Source: Chryseobacterium sp. Leaf394 (GTDB lineage: Bacteria; Bacteroidota; Bacteroidia; Flavobacteriales; Weeksellaceae). From it: a stretch of DNA of 40,073 nucleotides. Of this stretch, positions 16,450 to 22,525 are shown piece by piece. The DNA lies in assembly GCF_001424105.1 (NCBI RefSeq), contig NZ_LMQH01000011.1:2550-42622 (forward strand). Reading direction: 5' to 3'. The notes under the pieces are model-generated. The model was not told the origin of the DNA. It did no database searches and worked only from the letters and a program-made list of their open reading frames with translations. How positions within the stretch are numbered: the first letter of the stretch is position 1; each line of letters begins with the position of its first letter. The position numbers and the translations under genes were made by a program.

Positions 16450-16524
16450 AATCTCATAGCTCAATTGGTTAGAGCACCAGTCTTTTAAACTGGGGGTTGA
16501 AAGTTCGATTCTTTCTGGGATTAC
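16450..16524 (+). tRNA. tRNA-Lys (TTT)
   Basis: Near-canonical cloverleaf: acceptor AATCTCA/TGGGATT (one G-T pair), TA linker, D arm GCTC-AATTGGTTA-GAGC, anticodon arm CCAGT-CTTTTAA-ACTGG with TTT at 16484-16486, T loop TTCGATT, discriminator A. The outer T-stem pair is A-C. An A-T first acceptor pair is unusual for bacterial tRNA-Lys. Flanked on both sides by palindromic intergenic repeats and not by other tRNAs. Confidence 0.85.
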
Positions 16525-16625
16525 AGGAAATGTCAATGGTCAATGGTGAATTTTACTTCGTAAGTGAATATAAAATTGACAGCAAAGCGAATAAAGTATT
16601 GACAATTCACTCCAACTTATTATAA

Positions 16626-16685
16626 AGATTCACGGAAAAATTCCCGCTCCGACTGTCTCTCGGAAAAGAATTTTGAAGTGAATCT
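16626..16685 (+). ncRNA. Possible tRNA-Asp-like remnant lacking a T arm
   Basis: AGATTCAC (16626-16633) pairs perfectly with GTGAATCT (16678-16685). Inside are GGAA-AAA-TTCC (D-arm-like) and TCCGA-CTGTCTC-TCGGA (16648-16664), a 5-bp stem with a 7-base loop in which GTC occupies the anticodon position (Asp). The place of the T arm has only 13 AT-rich bases without a TTC loop. It lies 5 bases before tRNA-Pro. It may be a decayed tRNA, a minimal tRNA mimic or chance pairing. Confidence 0.35.
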
Positions 16686-16690
16686 GCAAA

Positions 16691-16762
16691 CTGGAAAGAT
16701 AACGGTGGTTGTTTACCCGCCTTGGACGCGGGAGGTTGCAGGTTCAAATCCTGCTTTCCAGA
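16691..16762 (+). tRNA. tRNA-Pro (TGG), unusual D arm
   Basis: Acceptor CTGGAAA/TTTCCAG is perfect, the anticodon arm is CCCGC-CTTGGAC-GCGGG with TGG at 16723-16725, the T arm is GCAGG-TTCAAAT-CCTGC, discriminator A. The D arm is weak (only about AAC/GTT around a GG-containing loop) and positions 8-9 read GA instead of TA. A foldable tRNA, but not a normal housekeeping tRNA-Pro. Confidence 0.75.
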
Positions 16763-16850
16763 CAAAAATGTGAATGAGTGAATGGTCAATTTTACTTCGT
16801 AAGTGAATTTTAAATTGAGAATTCACAATATTTAATGAGAAAAAGAAAAG

Positions 16851-16875
16851 GTTTGTCGAGCGCAGAAGTTCTTTA
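16851..16875 (+). repeat. Direct repeat upstream of tRNA-Cys (copy 1)
   Basis: GTTTGTCGAGCGCAGAAGTT then CTT occurs here and, with one A to G change, at 17188-17210. Each copy lies 45-110 bases upstream of a tRNA gene (Cys, Gln). Confidence 0.7.
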
Positions 16876-16985
16876 CAAAAACACAAATAAAAAATAGACA
16901 AACTTTAGAGATGAGTGATGAGTAATGTGCAATAAGTGATATGATAAAATTACTCATTACCAATTTCTTATTACTCATCAAATTT

Positions 16986-17067
16986 GATGGTTCGCCGAAG
17001 TGGGAGAGTCGGGGCGGTCTGCAAAACCGTTGTGAAAACTGAGTGGGTTCAACTCCCATAACCATCT
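16986..17067 (+). tRNA. tRNA-Cys (GCA), long variable region
   Basis: Acceptor GATGGTT/AACCATC is perfect, D arm CCGA-AGTGGGAGAG-TCGG, anticodon arm GCGGT-CTGCAAA-ACCGT with GCA at 17021-17023, T arm GTGGG-TTCAACT-CCCAT, discriminator T. The variable region is 12 bases (TGTGAAAACTGA) where tRNA-Cys normally has 4-5, and positions 8-9 read CG. The D arm recalls class II tRNAs (Ser/Leu). Discriminator U with GCA fits Cys identity. Total 82 bases. Confidence 0.75.
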
Positions 17068-17187
17068 CAAATAAAAAGTGAAGAGTCAATAGTGAATTTT
17101 GCTTTGCAAGTGAATTTATAATGATTGACAAATGAAGCGAATTGACAGTTCACAATTCACGAATAATTATCCCGAAGAAAGATTAAA

Positions 17188-17210
17188 GTTTGTCGGGCGC
17201 AGAAGTTCTT
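17188..17210 (+). repeat. Direct repeat upstream of tRNA-Gln (copy 2)
   Basis: Second copy of the unit at 16851-16875 (G in place of A at the ninth base). Confidence 0.7.
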
Positions 17211-17254
17211 ATATCAAACTAAAAATTAAAGACAGGCTTTATTTTTCTTCATAT

Positions 17255-17326
17255 TGATTCATAGTGTAATTGGCAGCACACAAGACTTTGACTCTTGTTG
17301 TTCAGGTTCGAGTCCTGATGAATCAG
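17255..17326 (+). tRNA. tRNA-Gln (TTG)
   Basis: Acceptor TGATTCA/TGAATCA is perfect, TA linker, D stem GTGT/GCAC, anticodon arm CAAGA-CTTTGAC-TCTTG with TTG at 17288-17290, T arm TCAGG-TTCGAGT-CCTGA, discriminator G. The weak T-A first pair and G discriminator agree with bacterial tRNA-Gln identity, so this is the most canonical member of the array. No CCA encoded. Confidence 0.88.
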
Positions 17327-17363
17327 CAAAATTTATCTGTCATCATTGAAAAGGCTTTGTGTT

Positions 17364-17463
17364 CTTAGCTGAGTGAAATCGAAGATTCGACAAAGTCAAA
17401 CGCCCTTGCGAACTTTAATAGCAGTCGGTAGTGAAAAATCTTTGCGGACTTTGCGTTAAAATA
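17364..17463 (+). repeat. Copy B of the ~105-bp shared upstream element
   Basis: Matches 2986-3095 and 25388-25494 (GCTGAGTGAAATCGAAGATT, CGACAAAGTCAAACGCC, AAATCTTTGCG, CTTTGCGTTAAA). It lies between tRNA-Gln and the YkuK-like gene starting at 17544. Confidence 0.78.
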
Positions 17464-17543
17464 AGCACGGTGCCGGAGTACAGATATTAAAATAATTATT
17501 CATAGAAATTTTAAACAAAACAAATTTAAAACATGTAGAAAAA

Positions 17544-18029
17544 ATGGAAACGCAACAACAAACATGGCAAAACATGACCGGAAAGATTTTCCGAAATACG
17601 ATCACCAATTTGGTAGAAGAGGCCATCATCCGCGAACAGGCAAATGGACACCGACTGAAAGTTTGTGTGGGTTCAGATTCCCACGTTTATGGCGATGAGA
17701 TCAGTTATGCAACCGCAGTTGTCTTTATCCGTGAAGGAAAAGGAGCGTTTACTTTTATCAGAAAGGAAAGAGAATTTCAGAAAATCAGCATCAAAGAGAG
17801 AATGCTCAATGCTGTCAACAAATCTGTAGAAATCGCTTATGCCATCTGTTCAGTTTTGGAAATGTATAATGTCGAAATGGAAGTTCACGCCGATATCAAT
17901 ACCGATCCCGAATTCAAATCCAACGTCGCTTTGAAAGACGCAATGGGATATATTTTGGGAATGGGATATGTTTTTAAAGCAAAACCTTTTGCTTTCGCAA
18001 GTTCCAATTGTGCTGATATGATGGTATAG
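17544..18029 (+). CDS. YkuK-family RNase H-like protein (DUF458)
   Basis: A 161-residue protein matching the YkuK/DUF458 family, which has an RNase H-like fold. Acidic residues expected in the active site are visible: D in VGSDSHVYG (about 42-44), D in EVHADINTDP (about 113-119) and a C-terminal NCADMM. Family members are predicted nucleases and have been reported in RNA-repair gene neighbourhoods; nuclease activity here is inferred. The gene follows a tRNA array and the shared upstream element and precedes a cREC and a metallophosphoesterase gene, so it may act on tRNA or tRNA-like RNAs. ATG start is clear. Confidence 0.85.
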   Translation: METQQQTWQNMTGKIFRNTITNLVEEAIIREQANGHRLKVCVGSDSHVYGDEISYATAVVFIREGKGAFTFIRKEREFQKISIKERMLNAVNKSVEIAYAICSVLEMYNVEMEVHADINTDPEFKSNVALKDAMGYILGMGYVFKAKPFAFASSNCADMMV

Positions 18030-18124
18030 AAGCAGGAAGATGAGAGAGGGAAGCGGGAAGTTTGGTAGTATGATGTAAATTTCTGGCATCCAGCTTCTGA
18101 CCTCCAACCTATAAAATTATTGAA

Positions 18125-18496
18125 ATGACAAAAAGACTACTTTTTTTGGATGATCTGAGATATCCAATTGATGCTTATCACTATACAAAGCAAGATATTT
18201 TCCTCAGAGACGACTGGGTAATCGCTCGGAATTACCATCAATTTGTAAGTTCAATTTTAGAAGAGGGACTTCCTGAATTTATTTCCTTTGATCACGATCT
18301 TGCTGACGAAGATTACCTGGAATCAGATTCTCACGAAATTCCTGAAAAGACAGGTTACGAATGTGCCAAATGGTTAATAAATTATTGTATGGATCATAAT
18401 GCAGAATTACCGAAGTTTTTCAGTCACTCAATGAATCCTGTAGGCAAGGAGAACATTGAAAGTTTATTAAACAATTACAAAAAATTGACCCGCTGA
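18125..18496 (+). CDS. Cyclic-phosphate processing receiver (cREC) domain protein
   Basis: A 123-residue protein with the marks of the cREC family: LFLDDLRYP near the N-terminus and SFDHDLAD (about 56-63), followed by TGYECAKWLI and a His in FSHSMNP. These are receiver-like domains proposed by comparative genomics to process cyclic phosphate RNA ends in RNA-repair systems; the enzymatic role is not established. Its location between a YkuK gene and a metallophosphoesterase gene agrees with that. The 95-base gap upstream is mostly GGAAG-rich filler seen in other parts of such genomes and ends just before the ATG. Confidence 0.8.
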   Translation: MTKRLLFLDDLRYPIDAYHYTKQDIFLRDDWVIARNYHQFVSSILEEGLPEFISFDHDLADEDYLESDSHEIPEKTGYECAKWLINYCMDHNAELPKFFSHSMNPVGKENIESLLNNYKKLTR

Positions 18497-18571
18497 CAGC
18501 AGAAATATTAGTTGGAAGTTTTTACAAATAGAAAACTTCCGGCAACCTGCACAGCAACAAATATTAAAAAA

Positions 18572-19135
18572 ATGAAAACAAATATATTTTTTACGGCAGA
18601 CCATCATTTCGGTCATGCCAATATTATAAAATTTTCCGAACGGCCGTTTGAGTCGTTGGAACAGATGAATGAAGAACTCATCAAACGTTGGAATGAAAAA
18701 ATAGGGAAAGATGATACGGTCTACCATCTGGGCGATGTCAGTTTGGGCAAGCCGGATTTTACAAAAGAAATTCTGGATCGCCTCAACGGTAAAATCCATC
18801 TGATCAAGGGCAATCATGAAGGAGCAACCTTGACTTATCCGAAAAGGTTTGAATCGATAAGAGATTATCATGAATTGCGGGTTGATGAACCGGAGAACAA
18901 CAACGGCAAACAGAAGATTATTCTTTTGCATTACGCAATGCGAACCTGGAACGGTTCACATCGCGGAACCTGGCAACTCTATGGTCATTCACACGGAACT
19001 TTGCCTGATGACGAGATGAGTTTAAGCCTTGATGTCGGTGTAGACTGCCACAATTTTTATCCGGTTTCATATGAAGAAGTGAAGAGTTTGATGCAGAAAA
19101 AGAAATGGACGCCACCGTTTGCCCCGAGAAATTAA
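18572..19135 (+). CDS. Calcineurin-like metallophosphoesterase
   Basis: 187 residues from ATG 18572 (the frame opens at 18512, but the first 20 residues lack similarity to the family). All metal-binding motifs are there: ADHHFGH (DxH), GDVSLG (GDxxx), KGNHE (GNHE), LHYAM and YGHSHG (GHxH). Small proteins of this type act as phosphodiesterases or phosphatases on nucleotides or RNA; in RNA repair they can remove 2' or cyclic phosphates, which fits the locus but is inference. Co-directional with the cREC gene, 75 bases apart. Confidence 0.88.
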   Translation: MKTNIFFTADHHFGHANIIKFSERPFESLEQMNEELIKRWNEKIGKDDTVYHLGDVSLGKPDFTKEILDRLNGKIHLIKGNHEGATLTYPKRFESIRDYHELRVDEPENNNGKQKIILLHYAMRTWNGSHRGTWQLYGHSHGTLPDDEMSLSLDVGVDCHNFYPVSYEEVKSLMQKKKWTPPFAPRN

Positions 19136-19180
19136 ATTAAAATAATTTCTTTCTGCGCAAAATGATTGCGCAATAGCATC

Positions 19181-19191
19181 TTTACTTTGCA
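19181..19191 (+). promoter_or_regulatory. Promoter-like TTTACTTTGCA before the permuted tRNA-like RNA
   Basis: TTACTTTG (19182-19189) differs from the TAnnTTTG consensus at one base. An identical 11-base string occurs at 15988-15998. No ideal TTG is present. A transcript from about 19195 to the hairpin at 19592 would be close to 425 bases. Confidence 0.4.
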
Positions 19192-19360
19192 TCATCAATT
19201 AGAACTAATACTAAAATTCAGCGATGGATTTCAGTCAAAATATCAGACAGGTCACGTTGAGCGTTTCGGTATATCGCCATTGCAGAAGGATTTGTTGAGA
19301 AACATAAGTCTTTTCTGTTCAGCTTGATCTGAAGGTTTCAGAAGTTTGCCAAAAAATTTC

Positions 19361-19446
19361 TACCCTATTTCTTTGTATGGAGGTTCGAGTCCTCTCTGTG
19401 AATGGACACGGTAGCTAAATGGTATAGCAATGGAAATCTTAGGATG
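19361..19446 (+). ncRNA. Permuted tRNA-like module 1 (Y-RNA-like layout)
   Basis: Read 5' to 3' the parts are: stem strand (19361-19371), T arm GGAGG-TTCGAGT-CCTCT (19379-19395), acceptor-like hairpin CTGTG-AATGGA-CACGG (19396-19411), TA, D arm GCTA-AATGGTA-TAGC (19414-19428), and the return stem strand GAAA-TCT-TAGG (19433-19443), pairing with CCTA-TTTC (19364-19371). Thus the T arm comes before the D arm and the acceptor is closed by a loop, with the chain ends leaving where an anticodon stem would be. Bacterial Y RNAs (YrlA) contain a tRNA-like domain of this general kind. No Ro60 gene is in the window. Foldability was judged by eye. Confidence 0.6.
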
Positions 19447-19447
19447 C

Positions 19448-19520
19448 GAGGGTTCGACTCCCTCTCTCAATTCAGTTTTGAGATAGCTCAGTTGGTTAGA
19501 GCACTACACTTTTAATGTAG
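19448..19520 (+). ncRNA. Permuted tRNA-Lys (TTT)-like module 2
   Basis: Order of parts: T arm GAGGG-TTCGACT-CCCTC (19448-19464), acceptor 3' strand TCTCAA (19465-19470), loop TTCAGTT, acceptor 5' strand TTGAGA (19478-19483), TA, D arm GCTC-AGTTGGTTA-GAGC (19486-19502), anticodon arm CTACA-CTTTTAA-TGTAG (19504-19520) with TTT. All stems are perfect. This is a full tRNA-Lys parts list circularly permuted at the variable region, with the two acceptor strands joined by a 7-base loop. No normal 3' half follows the anticodon arm. It directly follows module 1. Confidence 0.68.
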
Positions 19521-19591
19521 TTTTTATGGGAACAGGCTTAAAATCTTTTTCCGACAGTCGAGTTTTGTTGTTTTCTCTTTAAAAAAGCATC

Positions 19592-19618
19592 TCCCAGAGG
19601 AAAATTCTGAGGTTTTTT
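19592..19618 (+). terminator. Probable terminator of the tRNA-like RNA
   Basis: CCCAGA pairs with TCTGAGG (one bulged A) around a GGAAAAT-type loop, followed by T6. It ends the region holding the permuted modules. Confidence 0.5.
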
Positions 19619-20194
19619 CAGTTGTTGAATCAACAATTTAAGAAAGCTTGCAGGAAAAGATGATTTTGGAAAAATAAAATTCGGTTGATAAACTAATGAT
19701 TGTTGAACCTGTATTTTTAAAATAAGGATTAAATGCGAACCACTTCTTTTTGCTTTTGCATTAATAAAGTTTACGCTCAAAATCTAAAATTTAGAAATGA
19801 AAGTTAAACATCATGTTTTCATAAGAATTGATATTTTCTAGACCACTTTTCTTCCGCCATTTTTTGGATGAGAGAAACTCGGATTTTCCTTTTTTAATTA
19901 AAAATTTTTAGTAAATGACAATAAAATAAACGCAAAGATTTAATTTAAAAACTGCACAAATTAAAGCAAGCAAAGACAAATGAATTCTTCATTGATGAAG
20001 CTAATAAATCAGTTTTTTTGAAATTTCTTTAATAATTTCACGCTTCATCAAATCAATTTATTGATTCCTCTTTGCAGACTTTAGTTAAAGAGAGCTTGAT
20101 TAAGTCTTTGCGTTTAAATTTTGCAGCTTATAAAAGAAATATTAGTGAAAAATGTCATGCAATAGAATTTAATAACACTTTAAAAACAAATATA
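19619..20194 (+). other. Intergenic region before the slipin gene
   Basis: AT-rich, no gene supported. Near 20066-20118 there are TTTGCAGACTTTAGTTAAAG and GTCTTTGCGTTTAAATTTTG, which resemble the end of the three-copy upstream element. A TTG-initiated extension of the slipin frame runs through 20072-20194 but does not look coding. Confidence 0.5.
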
Positions 20195-21292
20195 ATGATC
20201 AAAAATGTACAAATTAAAGCATACCAGGTCGGTCTGGTTTTTAAAAACCGAAACTTAACCGAGATTTTGAAAGAAGGCAATTACTGGCTTTTCGGAAACA
20301 AATCTGTAGAGATTTTTGAAATGAAAGCCCAGTTCAGAGCCGGCGACGATTTGAATCTTTTGCTGAAAAATAAAGATTTAGCTTCCATGATTGAAGTTGT
20401 AGATGTGAAAGACGGCGAAATCGTTTTGGTTTACGAGAACGGAATCTTTAAAGAAGTTTTGAATGTCGGTCAATACGCTTTCTGGAAAGAAATTGTGAAT
20501 AGGGAATTTCAAAAAGTGGATTTAACGAAAGTTGAAATCACCGAGAATGTTGCTAAAACAATTTTAGAGAATATCAAGTTGAAAAGTTATGTCAGAAAGT
20601 TTGTCATCGCCAATCAATACAAAGGTTTGCTGTTGATTGACGGTAAATTGACCCAGGTTTTGGAAGCCGGAACATTCTATTTTTGGAACAACGAAACTTC
20701 TGTCGAAGTGAAAACTGTGGATACGAGAATGCAGCAAATGGAAATCGCCGGACAGGAATTGCTGACCAAAGATAAAGCGATGTTGCGAATCAATTTTTAT
20801 GTACGTTATCAGGTTGAAAACGTGGTGAAAGCCTTGATGAACAACAAAGAATACGACAAACAACTGTATATTTTGATGCAGTTGGCGTTGCGTGAATTCG
20901 TTGGAGCGTTGACCTTGGACGAGTTGCTGATTAAAAAAGATTCTGTCGGCAGAGAAATTTTGGAAAATCTTGGAGCAAAAGCCAATGACTTAGGTTTGAA
21001 AGCTTCTGATGCGGGAATTCGGGACGTAATTTTAACTGGTGAAATGAAAGAAATCATGAACCAGGTTTTGATTGCCGAGAAAAAAGCGCAGGCCAACAGC
21101 ATTATGCGTCGTGAAGAAACGGCTTCCACAAGAAGTTTGCTCAACACCGCAAAATTAATGGAGGAAAACGACGTTTTGTGGAAACTGAAAGAAATGGAAT
21201 ACATGGAGAAAATTGCCGATAAAATCGGTGACATCACAGTTTCCGGAAACAGCAATATTGTTTCTCAGCTGAAGGAGATTTTCGCTAAATAA
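20195..21292 (+). CDS. Slipin-family SPFH/Band-7 protein
   Basis: 365 residues from ATG 20195 (MIKNVQIKAYQVGLVFKNRN). The SPFH/Band-7 domain runs through most of the protein, with slipin-like stretches VKTVDTRMQQMEIAGQELLT, KAMLRINFYVRYQV and the C-terminal GIRDVILTGEMKEIMNQVLI plus A/E-rich helix EKKAQANSIMRREE. There is no clear N-terminal membrane anchor. Slipins scaffold membrane microdomains, and this subfamily is recurrent in RtcB/RNA-repair operons, in line with the YkuK, cREC and phosphoesterase genes upstream; its role in RNA repair is unknown. The frame extends upstream to a TTG at 20072, which I reject. A strong terminator follows. Confidence 0.9.
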   Translation: MIKNVQIKAYQVGLVFKNRNLTEILKEGNYWLFGNKSVEIFEMKAQFRAGDDLNLLLKNKDLASMIEVVDVKDGEIVLVYENGIFKEVLNVGQYAFWKEIVNREFQKVDLTKVEITENVAKTILENIKLKSYVRKFVIANQYKGLLLIDGKLTQVLEAGTFYFWNNETSVEVKTVDTRMQQMEIAGQELLTKDKAMLRINFYVRYQVENVVKALMNNKEYDKQLYILMQLALREFVGALTLDELLIKKDSVGREILENLGAKANDLGLKASDAGIRDVILTGEMKEIMNQVLIAEKKAQANSIMRREETASTRSLLNTAKLMEENDVLWKLKEMEYMEKIADKIGDITVSGNSNIVSQLKEIFAK

Positions 21293-21309
21293 TTTTTAAA
21301 TAAAAGAAT

Positions 21310-21337
21310 ACCAGTTCAATCGTGAGCTGGTTTTTTT
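21310..21337 (+). terminator. Terminator after the slipin gene
   Basis: ACCAGTTCA (21310-21318) pairs along its full length with TGAGCTGGT (21323-21331; one T-G pair), loop ATCG, then T7. Confidence 0.92.
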
Positions 21338-21343
21338 ATGATT

Positions 21344-21628
21344 CTAGTTAGGGTATTCCTCAGCCAGCTTTTTATCCAACACAAACGGAACGATTGGCAC
21401 AACGGATGCAACGAGATAAAGAGCAATTCTCATCAGGCTCCATCGGTATTTGATGGCTGCCAAAATTAAAAAGACAAAAAAGACGAGAAACAAAACTCCG
21501 TGAATCCATCCAAAATATTTTACAGCGTGAGGGAAGTCGAAAAAATATTTCAAAGGCATCGCGATAAAAAGCAGAATCAGATATGAAATACCCTCTATCA
21601 CGGCTGTTTTTCGATATAAATTAATCAT
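21344..21628 (-). CDS. DUF3817 small integral membrane protein
   Basis: A 94-residue protein with three membrane segments and the DUF3817 signature: an N-terminal RKTAVIEGISYL, then YFGWIHGVLFLVF in the middle, and a C-terminal PFVLDKKL. The family is widespread, monocistronic and of unknown function. It is convergent with the slipin gene and uses the terminator between them from the other side only weakly. Confidence 0.88.
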   Translation of the reverse strand: MINLYRKTAVIEGISYLILLFIAMPLKYFFDFPHAVKYFGWIHGVLFLVFFVFLILAAIKYRWSLMRIALYLVASVVPIVPFVLDKKLAEEYPN

Positions 21629-21807
21629 TTTAATAATTTTGGAATTTCTTTGTTTTCTACTGCAATATTAGATGATTTCTCTTGAATGGGCAATATCAAA
21701 GTTTCCGGAAACAAGAACATCAATTGTCGCTTGAAGAAGGTTTCAGGCAATAATTTATGAAAAAATTTTTGAGCGATCAACGCCTTGTTTTTATTTAAGA
21801 AAAAAAA

Positions 21808-21845
21808 GTCCCCACGGACGGCCTAAAAAAATAGGACTTCGGTCC
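21808..21845. repeat. Paired-hairpin intergenic repeat, copy 1
   Basis: GTCC-CCAC-GGAC (21808-21819) and GGAC-TTCG-GTCC (21834-21845), linked by GGCCTAAAAAAATA-like sequence. A related pair with compensating changes is at 27569-27612. The remainder of 21629-21863 shows no gene. Confidence 0.65.
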
Positions 21846-21863
21846 GATTAAAAAAGATTGACT

Positions 21864-22322
21864 TTAAATCATTTCCCTGCTTTTCTCCATCCACTCCTCA
21901 TAAGAAATCACACCCAATTCCGGTTTTCCGTCACCTTCCAAGATCGAAATAAATTCCAGCTGATTTCCATCGGGATCGTTAAAGTAGATTGCTAAAGCCG
22001 GCATCCACGCAAAAACCATCGGTTGAATTGAACCGTTCTTCATGAAGTTGTAAGGTTGTAAGTTTTTAGTTTTCAAAAAATCAACTGAATAATTCAAAAT
22101 GTCATTTGTATCTGCTGAAAAAGCAAAATGTCTGGTCTGCAAATTTTCTTTCTGTTCCCACAAACCAAGCATAGATTCTTTCTGGTCGCCAATCCACAGA
22201 AAAGCGATAGGTCTTGTTTCGTCCCTGTGAGCCAACTTTAAGCCTAAAACTTCGGTGTAAAACTGTATTGAATTTTCTAAATTGCTTACCTGGATGTGTG
22301 TTTCGTAAAGTCCTTTTATCAT
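21864..22322 (-). CDS. VOC-family (glyoxalase/dioxygenase fold) protein
   Basis: A 152-residue vicinal-oxygen-chelate protein with two beta-alpha-beta-beta-beta units. The first metal-ligand His is in ETHIQVSNLENSIQFY (about residue 8), the mid His is in RHFAFSAD (about 84), and the C-terminal Glu is in PDGNQLEFI (about 124). It could be a glyoxalase, dioxygenase or resistance (fosfomycin/bleomycin) type enzyme; I cannot choose. Single gene, ATG start clear. Confidence 0.9.
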   Translation of the reverse strand: MIKGLYETHIQVSNLENSIQFYTEVLGLKLAHRDETRPIAFLWIGDQKESMLGLWEQKENLQTRHFAFSADTNDILNYSVDFLKTKNLQPYNFMKNGSIQPMVFAWMPALAIYFNDPDGNQLEFISILEGDGKPELGVISYEEWMEKSREMI

Positions 22323-22525
22323 TATTAAAAATTTAATTAGACAAAACTATAAAACGGATTTTCTAAAATTTAAAATCTACGATTCCTTTATTAAAAATGA
22401 ATGATAGATAGATTTCATTTTGCCTTACAGTTAAATTTTATCTTTAATATGTGATATTTTTTTTATCTTGAACTGTAACTAAATGGGTATCTATACTGTC
22501 ATCTATTTGTAAAATCTTATCAATT

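Larger units (their letters stand above)
16321..17160. repeat. Family of palindromic spacers between the tRNA genes
   Basis: The gaps around the tRNA genes (about 16321-16445, 16530-16612, 16766-16825, 17070-17160) share words such as GTCAATNGTGAATTTTNCTT, CGNAAGTGAATTTTAAA and TTGACAGCAAAGCGAATTGA, which are partly inverted with respect to each other so that each gap can fold into a hairpin. The gap 16905-16980 has its own version built from TGAGTAATG/CATTACTCA words. They look like amplified intergenic palindromes, not genes. Confidence 0.6.

Noticed and set aside
16321..17160. Regularly recurring words between tRNA genes as a CRISPR array
   Set aside because: The repeats are degenerate and palindromic, their spacing is uneven and tRNA genes lie between them; there are no cas genes.
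18512..18571. Upstream start for the metallophosphoesterase
   Set aside because: The preceding 20 residues are not family-like and the ATG at 18572 directly precedes the first strand with the metal motif.
19361..19520. Two ordinary tRNA genes broken by deletion
   Set aside because: Simple decay would not leave matched acceptor strands on the wrong side of each other in both modules (5 and 6 paired bases); kept as an alternative but considered less likely.
19538..19780. 80-residue minus-strand ORF
   Set aside because: Low-complexity translation with no recognisable domain; it overlaps the terminator of the tRNA-like RNA.
20072..20194. 41-residue N-terminal extension of the slipin from a TTG
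   Set aside because: The residues do not fit the family and ATG 20195 begins the conserved sequence.
14800..21292. Presence of RtcB, PrfH or Ro60 genes
   Set aside because: None of the proteins on either strand shows their motifs; the link to RNA repair rests on the other families.
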